Assembly (NCBI GenBank): GCA_937858715.1
Contig: CALLZY010000214.1
Location: forward strand, 1 to 64,000
From: an uncultured Chitinophagaceae bacterium
GTDB taxonomy: Bacteria > Bacteroidota > Bacteroidia > Chitinophagales > Chitinophagaceae
Direction of reading: 5' to 3'
Length of the DNA stretch: 64,000 nucleotides
Positions 1 through 7,329 of this stretch are shown one piece after another. The notes under the pieces are model-generated. The model worked only from the letters and a program-made list of their open reading frames with translations, made no database searches and was not told the origin of the DNA. Position numbers and translations under genes: made by a program. Position 1 is the stretch's first letter; the number at the start of each line of letters is the position of its first letter.

Positions 1-521
1 TCGATAAGACTTTGTAAACCCTTCGGGGCAGTATTCACACCCTGTCCGGCTTTATATTTTTTGGCCACACTGCGCATGATGAAGAAAAGGATAATAATAG
101 CCAAAAACATCTGCACCACATTCTTGGTAAGCGAAAAGTCATAAATCTTTACGGTTTCATCAGGTGTGCCATCTTCTTTTACAGCAACAATATCATGTCC
201 CACCATTTTGTATCCTTTGTATTCCTCATGACCATGATGAAACCTGGACGACATAAAGAAATCGAACCCACGTTGTGGTGAATAAAGAATTACGGGCAGT
301 GGTAAAGTGGCATGAAATTCAGAACCGTCACTTTTCTTAACTGTAAAGAAGTGAAATTCGTGTGCATCTGCGATGTGGTCGAGCATTTCTTTTCCCGGGT
401 CGAATTTTACTTCGCCATGACCGCCACCTTCGCCTTCACCGGCAGCCGCTGGCAGGGCAAACAACACAAATAAAACGCTGAAAACCGCTACAGTAAAGGA
501 TTTGAAACGCCGTACTAACAT
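1..521 (-). CDS. atpB: F0F1 ATP synthase subunit a, 5' part (3' end outside window)
   Basis: My own translation from the ATG at 521 runs open to the window edge, giving about 173 residues. It starts with a signal-like hydrophobic segment (residues 8-25) and a Gly/His-rich stretch. Then come the EMLDHIADAHEFHFF and PLPVILYSPQRG motifs typical of the long N-terminal extension of Bacteroidota subunit a. The first membrane helix, VVQMFLAIIILFFIMRS, lies near residues 135-152. Subunit a forms the proton half-channels of the F0 motor in the inner membrane; the catalytic half, with the essential Arg, lies outside the window. The rest of the atp operon is presumably to the left. Confidence 0.85.
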   Translation of the reverse strand, partial: MLVRRFKSFTVAVFSVLFVLFALPAAAGEGEGGGHGEVKFDPGKEMLDHIADAHEFHFFTVKKSDGSEFHATLPLPVILYSPQRGFDFFMSSRFHHGHEEYKGYKMVGHDIVAVKEDGTPDETVKIYDFSLTKNVVQMFLAIIILFFIMRSVAKKYKAGQGVNTAPKGLQSLI

Positions 522-541
522 ACCTGTTCGGAAATTTGGCG

Positions 542-549
542 CAAAGATA
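542..549 (-). promoter_or_regulatory. Candidate -7 promoter element for atpB
   Basis: On the minus strand this reads TATCTTTG, a full match to the Bacteroidota -7 consensus TAnnTTTG. It lies about 20 nt before the atpB start codon. No TTG is seen at the usual -33 spacing, so only the -7 half is supported. Confidence 0.45.
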
Positions 550-764
550 AGGGTGCAGGGGTGAAAAAGGGAATTGAAACAAAGGGATTTTGAGAGTTTC
601 TTAGGGGTTTTACCGGCTTTCTATTCCCAACCATTTTTAAGCAAAAATCGTAGCCAGCTTGAAGCCGCCTTTTGAAAACAGATTGATCGGCCTAAAGCAC
701 TAATAAATTTATCAATTTCAAACTTCAAACATCTGAAAATCAATTTAAAAAACAAACTGTAAAC

Positions 765-2597
765 TCACAAAACATTGTTTTTCTTTACGAATTGTATTTC
801 ATATAGTTGACTGTAAAATCCACCCTTTTGCAACAACTCGTCGTGGGTGCCGGTTTCTTTAACAACACCTTTATCAAGAACAATAATCCGGCTGGCCTTT
901 CGGATAGTTGAAAGCCTGTGGGCTATAATGATGGATGTTCTGCCGCTGATAACAGTGTCAATCGCATGTTGTATCAACTGTTCACTTTCCGTATCAACCG
1001 AAGAGGTTGCTTCATCAAGAATAAGCACAGACGGGTTGTAAAGCATAGCCCTGATGAAAGAAAGTAATTGCCGCTGCCCCAGCGATAAGGTGGCTCCCCT
1101 TTCCATAACATTGTAATCATATCCGCCGGGCAATTGCATAATGAAATCATGCATTTCAATCATTTTAGCGGCCTCAATTACTTTTTCTGCCGGTATCTCC
1201 GGGTTACGAAGAGTTATATTATCCATCACCGAGCCAGAAAACAGGAATACGTCCTGCAATACCACACCAATTTTGCTACGAAGGGCATTTAGTTCAAAGT
1301 CTTCAATACCTACATCATCAATACGAATATCTCCTTTTTGAATATGGTAAAGCCTGTTCAGCAAGCTGATGATAGTGGTCTTTCCGCTTCCGGTATGGCC
1401 AACTATTGCAATGGTCTCTCCCGGAGAGGCAACAAAACTTACATTCTTCAGCACATAATTTTCGTTATCGTAGGCAAACCATACTTTATCAAATTCAATT
1501 TTTCCCTTTACCTGCTGTGGTTTATATGTGCCTGCATTATCAGCTACATCAGGATTGTCAAGTACTTTAAACACCCTGTCGCTGGCAATGATGCCCATTT
1601 GCAATACATTAAATTTATCAGCCAGCATACGTAACGGACGAAACAACAGGTTGATGTAAAGAATGAAGGACATGATGGTGCCCGCAGCAATCTTGTGTTC
1701 CGAACTGTACCATACTATCAGACCGATGGACAAGGCTGAAACCACTTCCACCACAGGAAAAAAAATGGAATAAGCCATTATACCACGGATATTGGCATTG
1801 CGGTGTTCCCTGTTGATCTTTTTAAACTTATTAAACTCTTTTTCTTCGGCAGCAAATGCCTGCACTACAGCCATCCCGGACAAATGCTCCTGTACAAAAG
1901 AATTAAGCGCCGCAATGGCATTCCTTACCCGCTGAAAAGATTTGTTGATACTTTCTTTGAAATAATAGGTTGCTACAATTATTATCGGGAAAGGGATAAG
2001 TGCAATAAATGCCAGTTGCCAGTCGGCATAAAACATAAAGACCAGCACACATAAAATGGTGAGCAGGTCTGCAATGACCGGCACCAACCCGTCAGAAAAA
2101 ATATCGTTCACTGATTCAATATCGCTGATAGTCCTTGTGGTGAGTGTGCCAACCGGAGTTTTATCAAACTGGGAGAGATTGAGGTTCAGGATTTTTTTAT
2201 ACGTTTCCACCCGTAAATCCTTCACCACCGACTGGCCCAACGAAGCGGTAGTAAAAGAAAACACAAACCTCATCAACGTTTCAATGAGAATTAAGCCAAT
2301 CTGAATAACTGTAATTAAAATCAGCATTCCCGCAATATCCAGTTTCCCATTAAAAAATGTGGTCCCGGGTTTTGCCGAGATGTAATCATTTACTGTTAAC
2401 TGTATCAGCCAGGGCCTAATTGGAGTGAAGATTGCCAGCGTAATGGCAAGTACAACCGACCAATAAAATTTTTTCCTGTATGGCTTTGCATACCGAAACA
2501 CCCGACGAAGCAGGGCAAAATCAAAAAAGACTTTTTTATTATCTGACAAACTGATAAAAGTATGAAGCGCAAAACTAATGTTTGATTCTGACAGCAC
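765..2597 (-). CDS. ABC exporter, fused permease and ATPase (MsbA/multidrug type)
   Basis: A half-transporter of 610 aa, the usual length for an exporter that works as a dimer. Residues about 30-340 form a six-helix transmembrane domain. The nucleotide-binding domain follows from about 365, with Walker A GHTGSGKT (near 400), the signature LSLGQRQ (near 502), Walker B VLILDEATSS (near 520) and the H-loop IIIAHRLST. It exports an unidentified substrate across the inner membrane; lipid, drug or peptide are all possible. The apparent start is GTG. The gene lies 8 nt downstream of the DUF72 gene on the same strand, so the two are probably cotranscribed. Confidence 0.9.
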   Translation of the reverse strand: MLSESNISFALHTFISLSDNKKVFFDFALLRRVFRYAKPYRKKFYWSVVLAITLAIFTPIRPWLIQLTVNDYISAKPGTTFFNGKLDIAGMLILITVIQIGLILIETLMRFVFSFTTASLGQSVVKDLRVETYKKILNLNLSQFDKTPVGTLTTRTISDIESVNDIFSDGLVPVIADLLTILCVLVFMFYADWQLAFIALIPFPIIIVATYYFKESINKSFQRVRNAIAALNSFVQEHLSGMAVVQAFAAEEKEFNKFKKINREHRNANIRGIMAYSIFFPVVEVVSALSIGLIVWYSSEHKIAAGTIMSFILYINLLFRPLRMLADKFNVLQMGIIASDRVFKVLDNPDVADNAGTYKPQQVKGKIEFDKVWFAYDNENYVLKNVSFVASPGETIAIVGHTGSGKTTIISLLNRLYHIQKGDIRIDDVGIEDFELNALRSKIGVVLQDVFLFSGSVMDNITLRNPEIPAEKVIEAAKMIEMHDFIMQLPGGYDYNVMERGATLSLGQRQLLSFIRAMLYNPSVLILDEATSSVDTESEQLIQHAIDTVISGRTSIIIAHRLSTIRKASRIIVLDKGVVKETGTHDELLQKGGFYSQLYEIQFVKKNNVL

Positions 2598-2605
2598 AGA
2601 AACTG

Positions 2606-3514
2606 TTAAAACAAACCAGGCTGCTGCGTTACAAAAGTTGGTTTAACCAAGTTAAGGCCACATTCCTTATTCATTTTATCAACTAAGTAAACAGTCAGTT
2701 CAGGCGATGTGGCCTCATCATGCATGTGCATGAAAAAGTATATTTCTTCAATTCCGTTGTTCAGCCAGTATTTCATCCTTTGCACCCAGGCATCGCAACG
2801 GGAATAATCTGTATCATGCAAACTGTTGCCTACGTACCTGATAAAAGCTTTGGAAACAGTAAGGTGCATGTGAGCACATTCCCTGCGTCCGGCAGTATCA
2901 GTTATGACAATGCCAATATTGTTTTCTTTCAGGAAATTAAGAAGGTCTGTTCTTTCTCTTTCTTTTAAGAACCAGTCAGGGTGTCGCACTTCCAGAAAGA
3001 ACTGAAGGTCTTTTGGCAAAGAAGACAGATACGCAAACATTTCAGCTTTTCTTTTTGGAGAAAAAGTATCGCTAACCTGGACAAAAACCGGACCGAGGTA
3101 CTCTTCAAAAGCCACAATGCCACGGAAGAACTCATTCGATACAAAATCCTTTCCGGTAAGGCTGCCACGGTGAGTAACACCCTGGTACATCTTGGGGCAG
3201 AATTTAAAATCCATCCCTTTTGCCTTTTCTGCCCATTTGCGGATGCCTGCCTCACCCCAAATTTTGTAATGCGTGGCGTTTAGTTCAATTGAATTATAAT
3301 GCTGCACATAATGCTGCAAAAAATCCTTCTCTTTCGTTTTTAGCGGATAAATTTTCCCAACCCACTCTTCCCGGCCCCACTTGGCACAGCCCAGGTACAC
3401 TTTCGCATTTTTATTTTTCCTTCCGCTTAAAACAGTCTTATTAAATACAGGCTCATCAGGAACACTGAAATCAACCGCATCTAATTCTGACTCTGGTACC
3501 CGGCCAAATTCCAT
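2606..3514 (-). CDS. DUF72 (YecE-like) family protein
   Basis: The sequence has the DUF72 hallmarks: VYLGCAKWGREEWVG near the N-terminus, YVQHYNSIELNATHY, FKFCPKMYQGVTHRG, FFLEVRHPDWF and a C-terminal YFFMHMHDEA stretch. These make a TIM-barrel-like protein whose biochemical role is not established. The frame is open back to 3577, but I chose the ATG at 3514 (MEFGRVPESELD, 302 aa). The longer version would add 21 residues unlike the family and run almost to the divergent sulfatase start at 3583. It is followed closely by the ABC exporter gene. Confidence 0.85.
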   Translation of the reverse strand: MEFGRVPESELDAVDFSVPDEPVFNKTVLSGRKNKNAKVYLGCAKWGREEWVGKIYPLKTKEKDFLQHYVQHYNSIELNATHYKIWGEAGIRKWAEKAKGMDFKFCPKMYQGVTHRGSLTGKDFVSNEFFRGIVAFEEYLGPVFVQVSDTFSPKRKAEMFAYLSSLPKDLQFFLEVRHPDWFLKERERTDLLNFLKENNIGIVITDTAGRRECAHMHLTVSKAFIRYVGNSLHDTDYSRCDAWVQRMKYWLNNGIEEIYFFMHMHDEATSPELTVYLVDKMNKECGLNLVKPTFVTQQPGLF

Positions 3515-3582
3515 AACTGATATTTTATTGTCAAATCTACAAGAAAACAAAAAGCAGTACCTTTTCAGCTCAAACATTCATC

Positions 3583-5127
3583 ATGCGGTTTCTTTTTCTC
3601 TTTCTGTTGATGACCACCATTTCATCGGCACAACAAAAGCCCAATATTATTTATATAATGAGTGATGACCATGACGCAGATGCCATCAGCGCCTACAACC
3701 AGTCATTCATCCAAACACCAGGAATTGACCGGCTGGCAAAAGAAGGAATCCGGGTTACAAATAATTTTGTTTCCAATTCTATTTGCGGGCCTGTAAGAGC
3801 AACACTATTAACAGGACAGCATTCGCATATAAACGGTGTTAAAGATAACCGCACCCGGTTCGATTCTTCAAGAATGACTATGCCAAAAGTTTTTCAGCAA
3901 AATGGTTATCAAACAGCAATCATCGGCAAATGGCACCTGCACTCCTATCCTACGGGATTTGATTTTTGGAAAATACTGCCTGGTCAAGGGTTGTACTTTG
4001 AACCGAGAATCATTTCCATGAAAGGAGACACAAGTACCTATCATGGCTATGCAACTGATGTAATAACTGACGAAGCCATTAAATGGCTTAATGGCCGTGA
4101 CCAATCCAAACCATTTGTACTGCACATACATCATAAAGCCCCGCACCGCAACTTTCTACCTAAACTGAAATACCTTGAGCAGTTTCATACAAAAAACTTT
4201 CCCGAACCTCCAACTCTTTATACCGATACTGCAGGACACGGAACCGCCTGGAGCCTGCAAACCATGAGCATACTGCATGACCTGAGATTGTGCAGCGACC
4301 TGAAAGTTGATCCTTCATTTATTGCCGGCATTCCCGGACTGGCACCCGACCACAGCGATATTGCATACTATAATGCTGTGATGAACAGGATACCCGAACC
4401 AGAAAGAAGCAGCATTAAAAAAATCTATGAAGAAAGAGGAGAGCTATTGCAACGGTTAAAGCCAACCGGAAAGGAGTTGCTTAAATACAAATACCAATGG
4501 TATATGCAGGATTATATGGCTTGTGTGGCCTCTGTTGATGAAAATGTGGGAAGAGTTTTAGACTATCTTGACAAGAACAAACTGACAGAAAACACATTAG
4601 TGATTTACACAGGCGACCAGGGAATGTTCCTGGGGGAAAATGGCTGGTTTGATAAAAGATGGATGTACGACGTATCAATGAATGCACCGCTGCTGATGCG
4701 CTGGCCGGGCAAAATCAAAGCAGGTACGGCCTGCAGTGCTCTTACACAAAGCATAGATTATGCACCTACCATGCTCGGGGCTGCAGGCATTAATCCTCCT
4801 GAATTTATGCAGGGCATAAATCTTACTCCGTTAATAACCGGAAGAGAAAAAAGTGTTGACAGGAAAAATCTTTACTATCACTTTTACGAATACGGTGCTG
4901 ATCATACGGTTCTGCCCCACCTTGGTGTACGGGCTGAACGATATAAACTGATTTATTTCTATACAGTAAACGAATGGGAACTTTATGATTTAAAGAAAGA
5001 CCCGGCCGAACAAACCAACCTGATAAAATCAGGAAAACATCAAAAGCTTTTTTTAAAAATGAAAGAGGATCTGATAACCCTTCGAAATAAATATAAAGAC
5101 CTTGAACCCGCCGGAGAACTAAAGTAA
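3583..5127 (+). CDS. Secreted sulfatase (formylglycine-dependent)
   Basis: 514 aa with an N-terminal signal peptide (MRFLFLFLLMTTISSAQQ). The alkaline phosphatase/sulfatase fold begins with IIYIMSDDHDADA, whose paired Asp residues are metal ligands. The catalytic motif SICGPVRATLLTG puts Cys68 in the C-x-P-x-R context that is converted to formylglycine; the usual Ser before Arg is Val here. GKWHLH and TGDQGMFLGENGWFDKRW supply further active-site residues. It should remove sulfate esters in the periplasm or outside the cell; the substrate is unknown, and no glycoside hydrolase or SusCD pair is nearby. The last 159 bp are perfectly repeated at 7039-7197 (see findings). The stop here is TAA, but TGA after the second copy. 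Confidence 0.92.
   Translation: MRFLFLFLLMTTISSAQQKPNIIYIMSDDHDADAISAYNQSFIQTPGIDRLAKEGIRVTNNFVSNSICGPVRATLLTGQHSHINGVKDNRTRFDSSRMTMPKVFQQNGYQTAIIGKWHLHSYPTGFDFWKILPGQGLYFEPRIISMKGDTSTYHGYATDVITDEAIKWLNGRDQSKPFVLHIHHKAPHRNFLPKLKYLEQFHTKNFPEPPTLYTDTAGHGTAWSLQTMSILHDLRLCSDLKVDPSFIAGIPGLAPDHSDIAYYNAVMNRIPEPERSSIKKIYEERGELLQRLKPTGKELLKYKYQWYMQDYMACVASVDENVGRVLDYLDKNKLTENTLVIYTGDQGMFLGENGWFDKRWMYDVSMNAPLLMRWPGKIKAGTACSALTQSIDYAPTMLGAAGINPPEFMQGINLTPLITGREKSVDRKNLYYHFYEYGADHTVLPHLGVRAERYKLIYFYTVNEWELYDLKKDPAEQTNLIKSGKHQKLFLKMKEDLITLRNKYKDLEPAGELK
4967..5125 (+). repeat. 159-bp direct repeat, copy 1 (3' end of the sulfatase gene)
   Basis: From TAAACGAATGGG to GAACTAAAGT this stretch appears base-for-base identical to 7039-7197, in the same orientation and offset by 2072 bp. 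Copy 1 is the functional 3' end of the sulfatase gene and stops just before the last two bases of its stop codon. The two copies bracket the lipoprotein/XRE cassette. Confidence 0.95.
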
Positions 5128-5129
5128 AA

Positions 5130-5151
5130 CGGGCAAAGAAAGCTTTGCCCG
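5130..5151 (-). terminator. Hairpin terminator after the lipoprotein gene
   Basis: CGGGCAAAG and CTTTGCCCG form a 9-bp stem with an AAAG loop. On the minus strand it is followed by TTTT, so it should end transcription of the two cassette lipoproteins. The plus-strand side lacks a T-run. It starts 3 bp after the sulfatase stop, so it belongs to the inserted segment. Confidence 0.7.
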
Positions 5152-5178
5152 CAAACTGAATGAATAATCTCCAATTTT

Positions 5179-6030
5179 TTATCTTATGATTTTAATAGTA
5201 CTACTTGTATTAGATTCTGATAAGGAATAAACAAATGTATTTGTACCTGTAACCGGGTCAACAAGAGAAGCATAATTGCCCCTCGCCAATGTAATTGAGA
5301 CGATACTATTTGTGGGCAAATCTGATAATTGCGATGGAGTTATTGTATATGTACCATTATCTGGCACCTCTAACAATGCCTGTGTATAACTCGAATCTGG
5401 CATTTGAGAATCAAGTATATTAGACTCATAAGATTCATACATTACAGCAACATATATCTTTCCAGTCGGGTTCTCTGTATCTGGAATCCAGGTAAAAGTA
5501 TGGTTCACAGTCGCATCAAGTTGTCTTGTTTGTAGAAAGTCACTTTCAAAAATCATTTCTTTAGGGACATAAAAACTTGAATCGATAATGTTAGTCCTAT
5601 AACTATAAGAACCGTCTAAGTCAATACGAATCTTCTTTCCAAAGATGCCTTTCAGCCAGCCATCATTCCCTCCGCTATTAGATTGCAGCCAATATCCCGG
5701 ATAGTAAGTATCATTGTTATATGGAATATCGTTCCCGTTGATTCTGAAGTTAGAAACAAGCGTCTTCTTGTTCTCATCTTTATTAACAAAGAATGATGCC
5801 GCAATATCCCCATCAAATGCTTGCTGATTCTGTGGGACTATTGCACAAGCCTGCTTTCTGGAATGGATGCTAATCATACCATCTTTAGGCTGTGAGGCAC
5901 CAAAAATAAACTTTTTAACAGCTTCAGAAATGGAATTGCCTTGTTGTTTAACTTCCTCATTTGTACTTTTTTTACAACTATTTGCAATAAACAGGCAGCA
6001 AATTAACGATAATGATATTAATATTTTCAT
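5179..6030 (-). CDS. Lipoprotein of unknown function (cassette 1, second gene)
   Basis: 283 aa. A short signal peptide ends in a lipobox (IANSC, Cys at 19), so it should be anchored in the outer membrane or periplasm. The remainder is Ser/Thr/Asn-rich with predicted beta character and ends TIKIIR; I recognise no enzyme motif. There is a single later Cys. It follows the 184-aa lipoprotein by 17 bp and is probably cotranscribed with it from the intergenic region shared with the XRE gene. The whole unit sits between the two copies of the sulfatase-end repeat. The name is descriptive only. Confidence 0.8.
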   Translation of the reverse strand: MKILISLSLICCLFIANSCKKSTNEEVKQQGNSISEAVKKFIFGASQPKDGMISIHSRKQACAIVPQNQQAFDGDIAASFFVNKDENKKTLVSNFRINGNDIPYNNDTYYPGYWLQSNSGGNDGWLKGIFGKKIRIDLDGSYSYRTNIIDSSFYVPKEMIFESDFLQTRQLDATVNHTFTWIPDTENPTGKIYVAVMYESYESNILDSQMPDSSYTQALLEVPDNGTYTITPSQLSDLPTNSIVSITLARGNYASLVDPVTGTNTFVYSLSESNTSSTIKIIR

Positions 6031-6047
6031 GGTTCAAAATTTTAATG

Positions 6048-6602
6048 TTATGCTTTAATGTTACAATTACAGTTTAATGGGCTTCGGGGAATTCGCATCA
6101 ATGTATTATTAAATGTCAAATTTGCAGGAATATCGCCTCCATATCTACTGTAAGAATATTTCCAAAAAGGTCTGTCAACTTTATAAGTTGGAATACCGTT
6201 AACAAATTCCCAGCCAAGAGGGCACTGATTTGTACCCTGAGTACATCTTGAACACTCAGAAGCATCTACTTCTACTTCAATAATAACCCCTTTATTTGTA
6301 GGCACTTCCACTTGTTTTGAAAAAGTGTTTTTAATGGGGCCACTTGGGGAATTAACAGTATAAGTTGTAACCATATTATAATTACTTCCGCTACCGGAAG
6401 GATACTTAACCTTTATGGTTGCTACATAATTAACATCTTCTGTAGTAACCCCTGCTGTTTCATTTCCTGCTTTACAGTCTCCAATAAAATTTGTAACGGT
6501 CACGGTAACGGTTTTAAATGAAGTCCCTGTAGGTGGCGGTGAACATTTGAGAAACCAAGATATAACAAAAAGGAGGAGAATTTGTACTACGAATCGTTTC
6601 AT
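6048..6602 (-). CDS. Small Cys-rich lipoprotein (cassette 1, first gene)
   Basis: 184 aa. The hydrophobic signal (MKRFVVQILLLFVISW) ends at FLKC, a likely lipidated Cys at 20. The mature part is unusually Cys-rich for this genome, with clusters ECSRCTQGTNQC and NCNCN near the C-terminus, which suggests disulfide bonding outside the cytoplasm. A Thr/Val-rich beta segment (KTVTVTVTNFIGDC) follows the signal. I recognise no family. It is the promoter-proximal gene of the minus-strand pair; the start codon lies next to two copies of ATAACAAAATTT and diverges from the XRE gene. Confidence 0.78.
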   Translation of the reverse strand: MKRFVVQILLLFVISWFLKCSPPPTGTSFKTVTVTVTNFIGDCKAGNETAGVTTEDVNYVATIKVKYPSGSGSNYNMVTTYTVNSPSGPIKNTFSKQVEVPTNKGVIIEVEVDASECSRCTQGTNQCPLGWEFVNGIPTYKVDRPFWKYSYSRYGGDIPANLTFNNTLMRIPRSPLNCNCNIKA

Positions 6603-6681
6603 AACAAAATTTTAATTCATAACAAAATTTGCAAATCAATTTAATATATTATGTTTTTTTTTACTTAAATTTGTTAAGTAA
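6601..6681. promoter_or_regulatory. Divergent control region of cassette 1, with operator-like palindrome and -7 box
   Basis: Between the lipoprotein start (6602) and the XRE start (6713) lie two copies of ATAACAAAATTT (6601-6612, 6619-6630), a T-run, and a perfect inverted repeat TTACTTAA-ATTTG-TTAAGTAA at 6661-6681. The palindrome contains TAAATTTG (6666-6673), a full match to the Bacteroidota -7 element TAnnTTTG reading toward the XRE gene. A repressor bound there would block its own promoter, as expected for autoregulation. Binding by the adjacent XRE protein is inferred. Confidence 0.6.
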
Positions 6682-6712
6682 ACTCACATTTCTGTTAAAT
6701 AAAAACTTTCCT

Positions 6713-7018
6713 ATGAATGAAATAAACAGAATAATAGGCATTAATATAAAAAGAGCCAGAGAGGCTAATGGATTAAAACAAGATGCGCTTGCAAGGGGTT
6801 TAAAATGCTCAAAGCCTGCGATTAGCATGATGGAAAGCGGTCAAATCGACTTTTCAATTTCTCGGATTGAAAAAATTGCCTCAATTCTTAATGTAGACAC
6901 CTTCAGTTTGTTTTCTGCAAGTAAGCAAACAATCAACATTAATAGCAACCGTAATCATGCATCACCTGATCTAATTTCAGAAATAATAACAGAACTATGT
7001 AATCGCCTGAGCAGGTAG
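6713..7018 (+). CDS. XRE-family transcriptional regulator (cassette 1)
   Basis: 101 aa from the ATG at 6713 (MNEINRIIGINIKRAREA). The frame is open upstream to 6629, but that stretch is AT-rich promoter DNA. Residues about 8-65 form a Cro/CI helix-turn-helix: IKRAREANGLKQDALARGL, then SKPAISMMESGQ as recognition helix region and IEKIASILNVDTFSLF. The tail of about 35 residues (ASPDLISEIITELCNRL) looks helical. It diverges from two lipoprotein genes and probably controls them and itself. The fold resembles the regulator at 60516-60743, which has the same gene context. Confidence 0.88.
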   Translation: MNEINRIIGINIKRAREANGLKQDALARGLKCSKPAISMMESGQIDFSISRIEKIASILNVDTFSLFSASKQTININSNRNHASPDLISEIITELCNRLSR

Positions 7019-7038
7019 CCGCTAATCATTTCTTTTAA

Positions 7039-7199
7039 TAAACGAATGGGAACTTTATGATTTAAAGAAAGACCCGGCCGAACAAACCAACCTGATAAAA
7101 TCAGGAAAACATCAAAAGCTTTTTTTAAAAATGAAAGAGGATCTGATAACCCTTCGAAATAAATATAAAGACCTTGAACCCGCCGGAGAACTAAAGTGA
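7039..7199 (+). pseudogene. Displaced 3' fragment of the sulfatase gene (159-bp repeat, copy 2)
   Basis: Positions 7039-7197 repeat 4967-5125 without visible mismatch and keep the frame for the last 52 or so residues of the sulfatase, ending in TGA. There is no start codon or promoter of its own, so this is a gene fragment. The simplest reading is that it was the original end of the sulfatase gene, separated from the body when the cassette entered. The flank after it runs to the S8 peptidase gene; 7200-7329 holds no gene. Confidence 0.9.
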
Positions 7200-7329
7200 C
7201 AAATTTGTGACTTTAGCCAAAATCCGGACAATCATATTTCTGTATTGCCTTTTATCAGCCTGCTGATTGACTGGCATCATTTTTATTCTGGCTGATAACC
7301 TTTAACCTTTGGCCATATAAATTGTTTAT

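Noticed and set aside
6629..6712. N-terminal extension of the XRE frame in cassette 1
   Set aside because: The extra 28 codons are AT-rich and contain the palindrome and -7 box; the ATG at 6713 gives a normal XRE start.
5128..7038. Cassette 1 as a classical insertion sequence or integron cassette
   Set aside because: No transposase or integrase, no terminal inverted repeats and no attC-like site seen; the flanking repeat is 159 bp, far longer than an IS target duplication.
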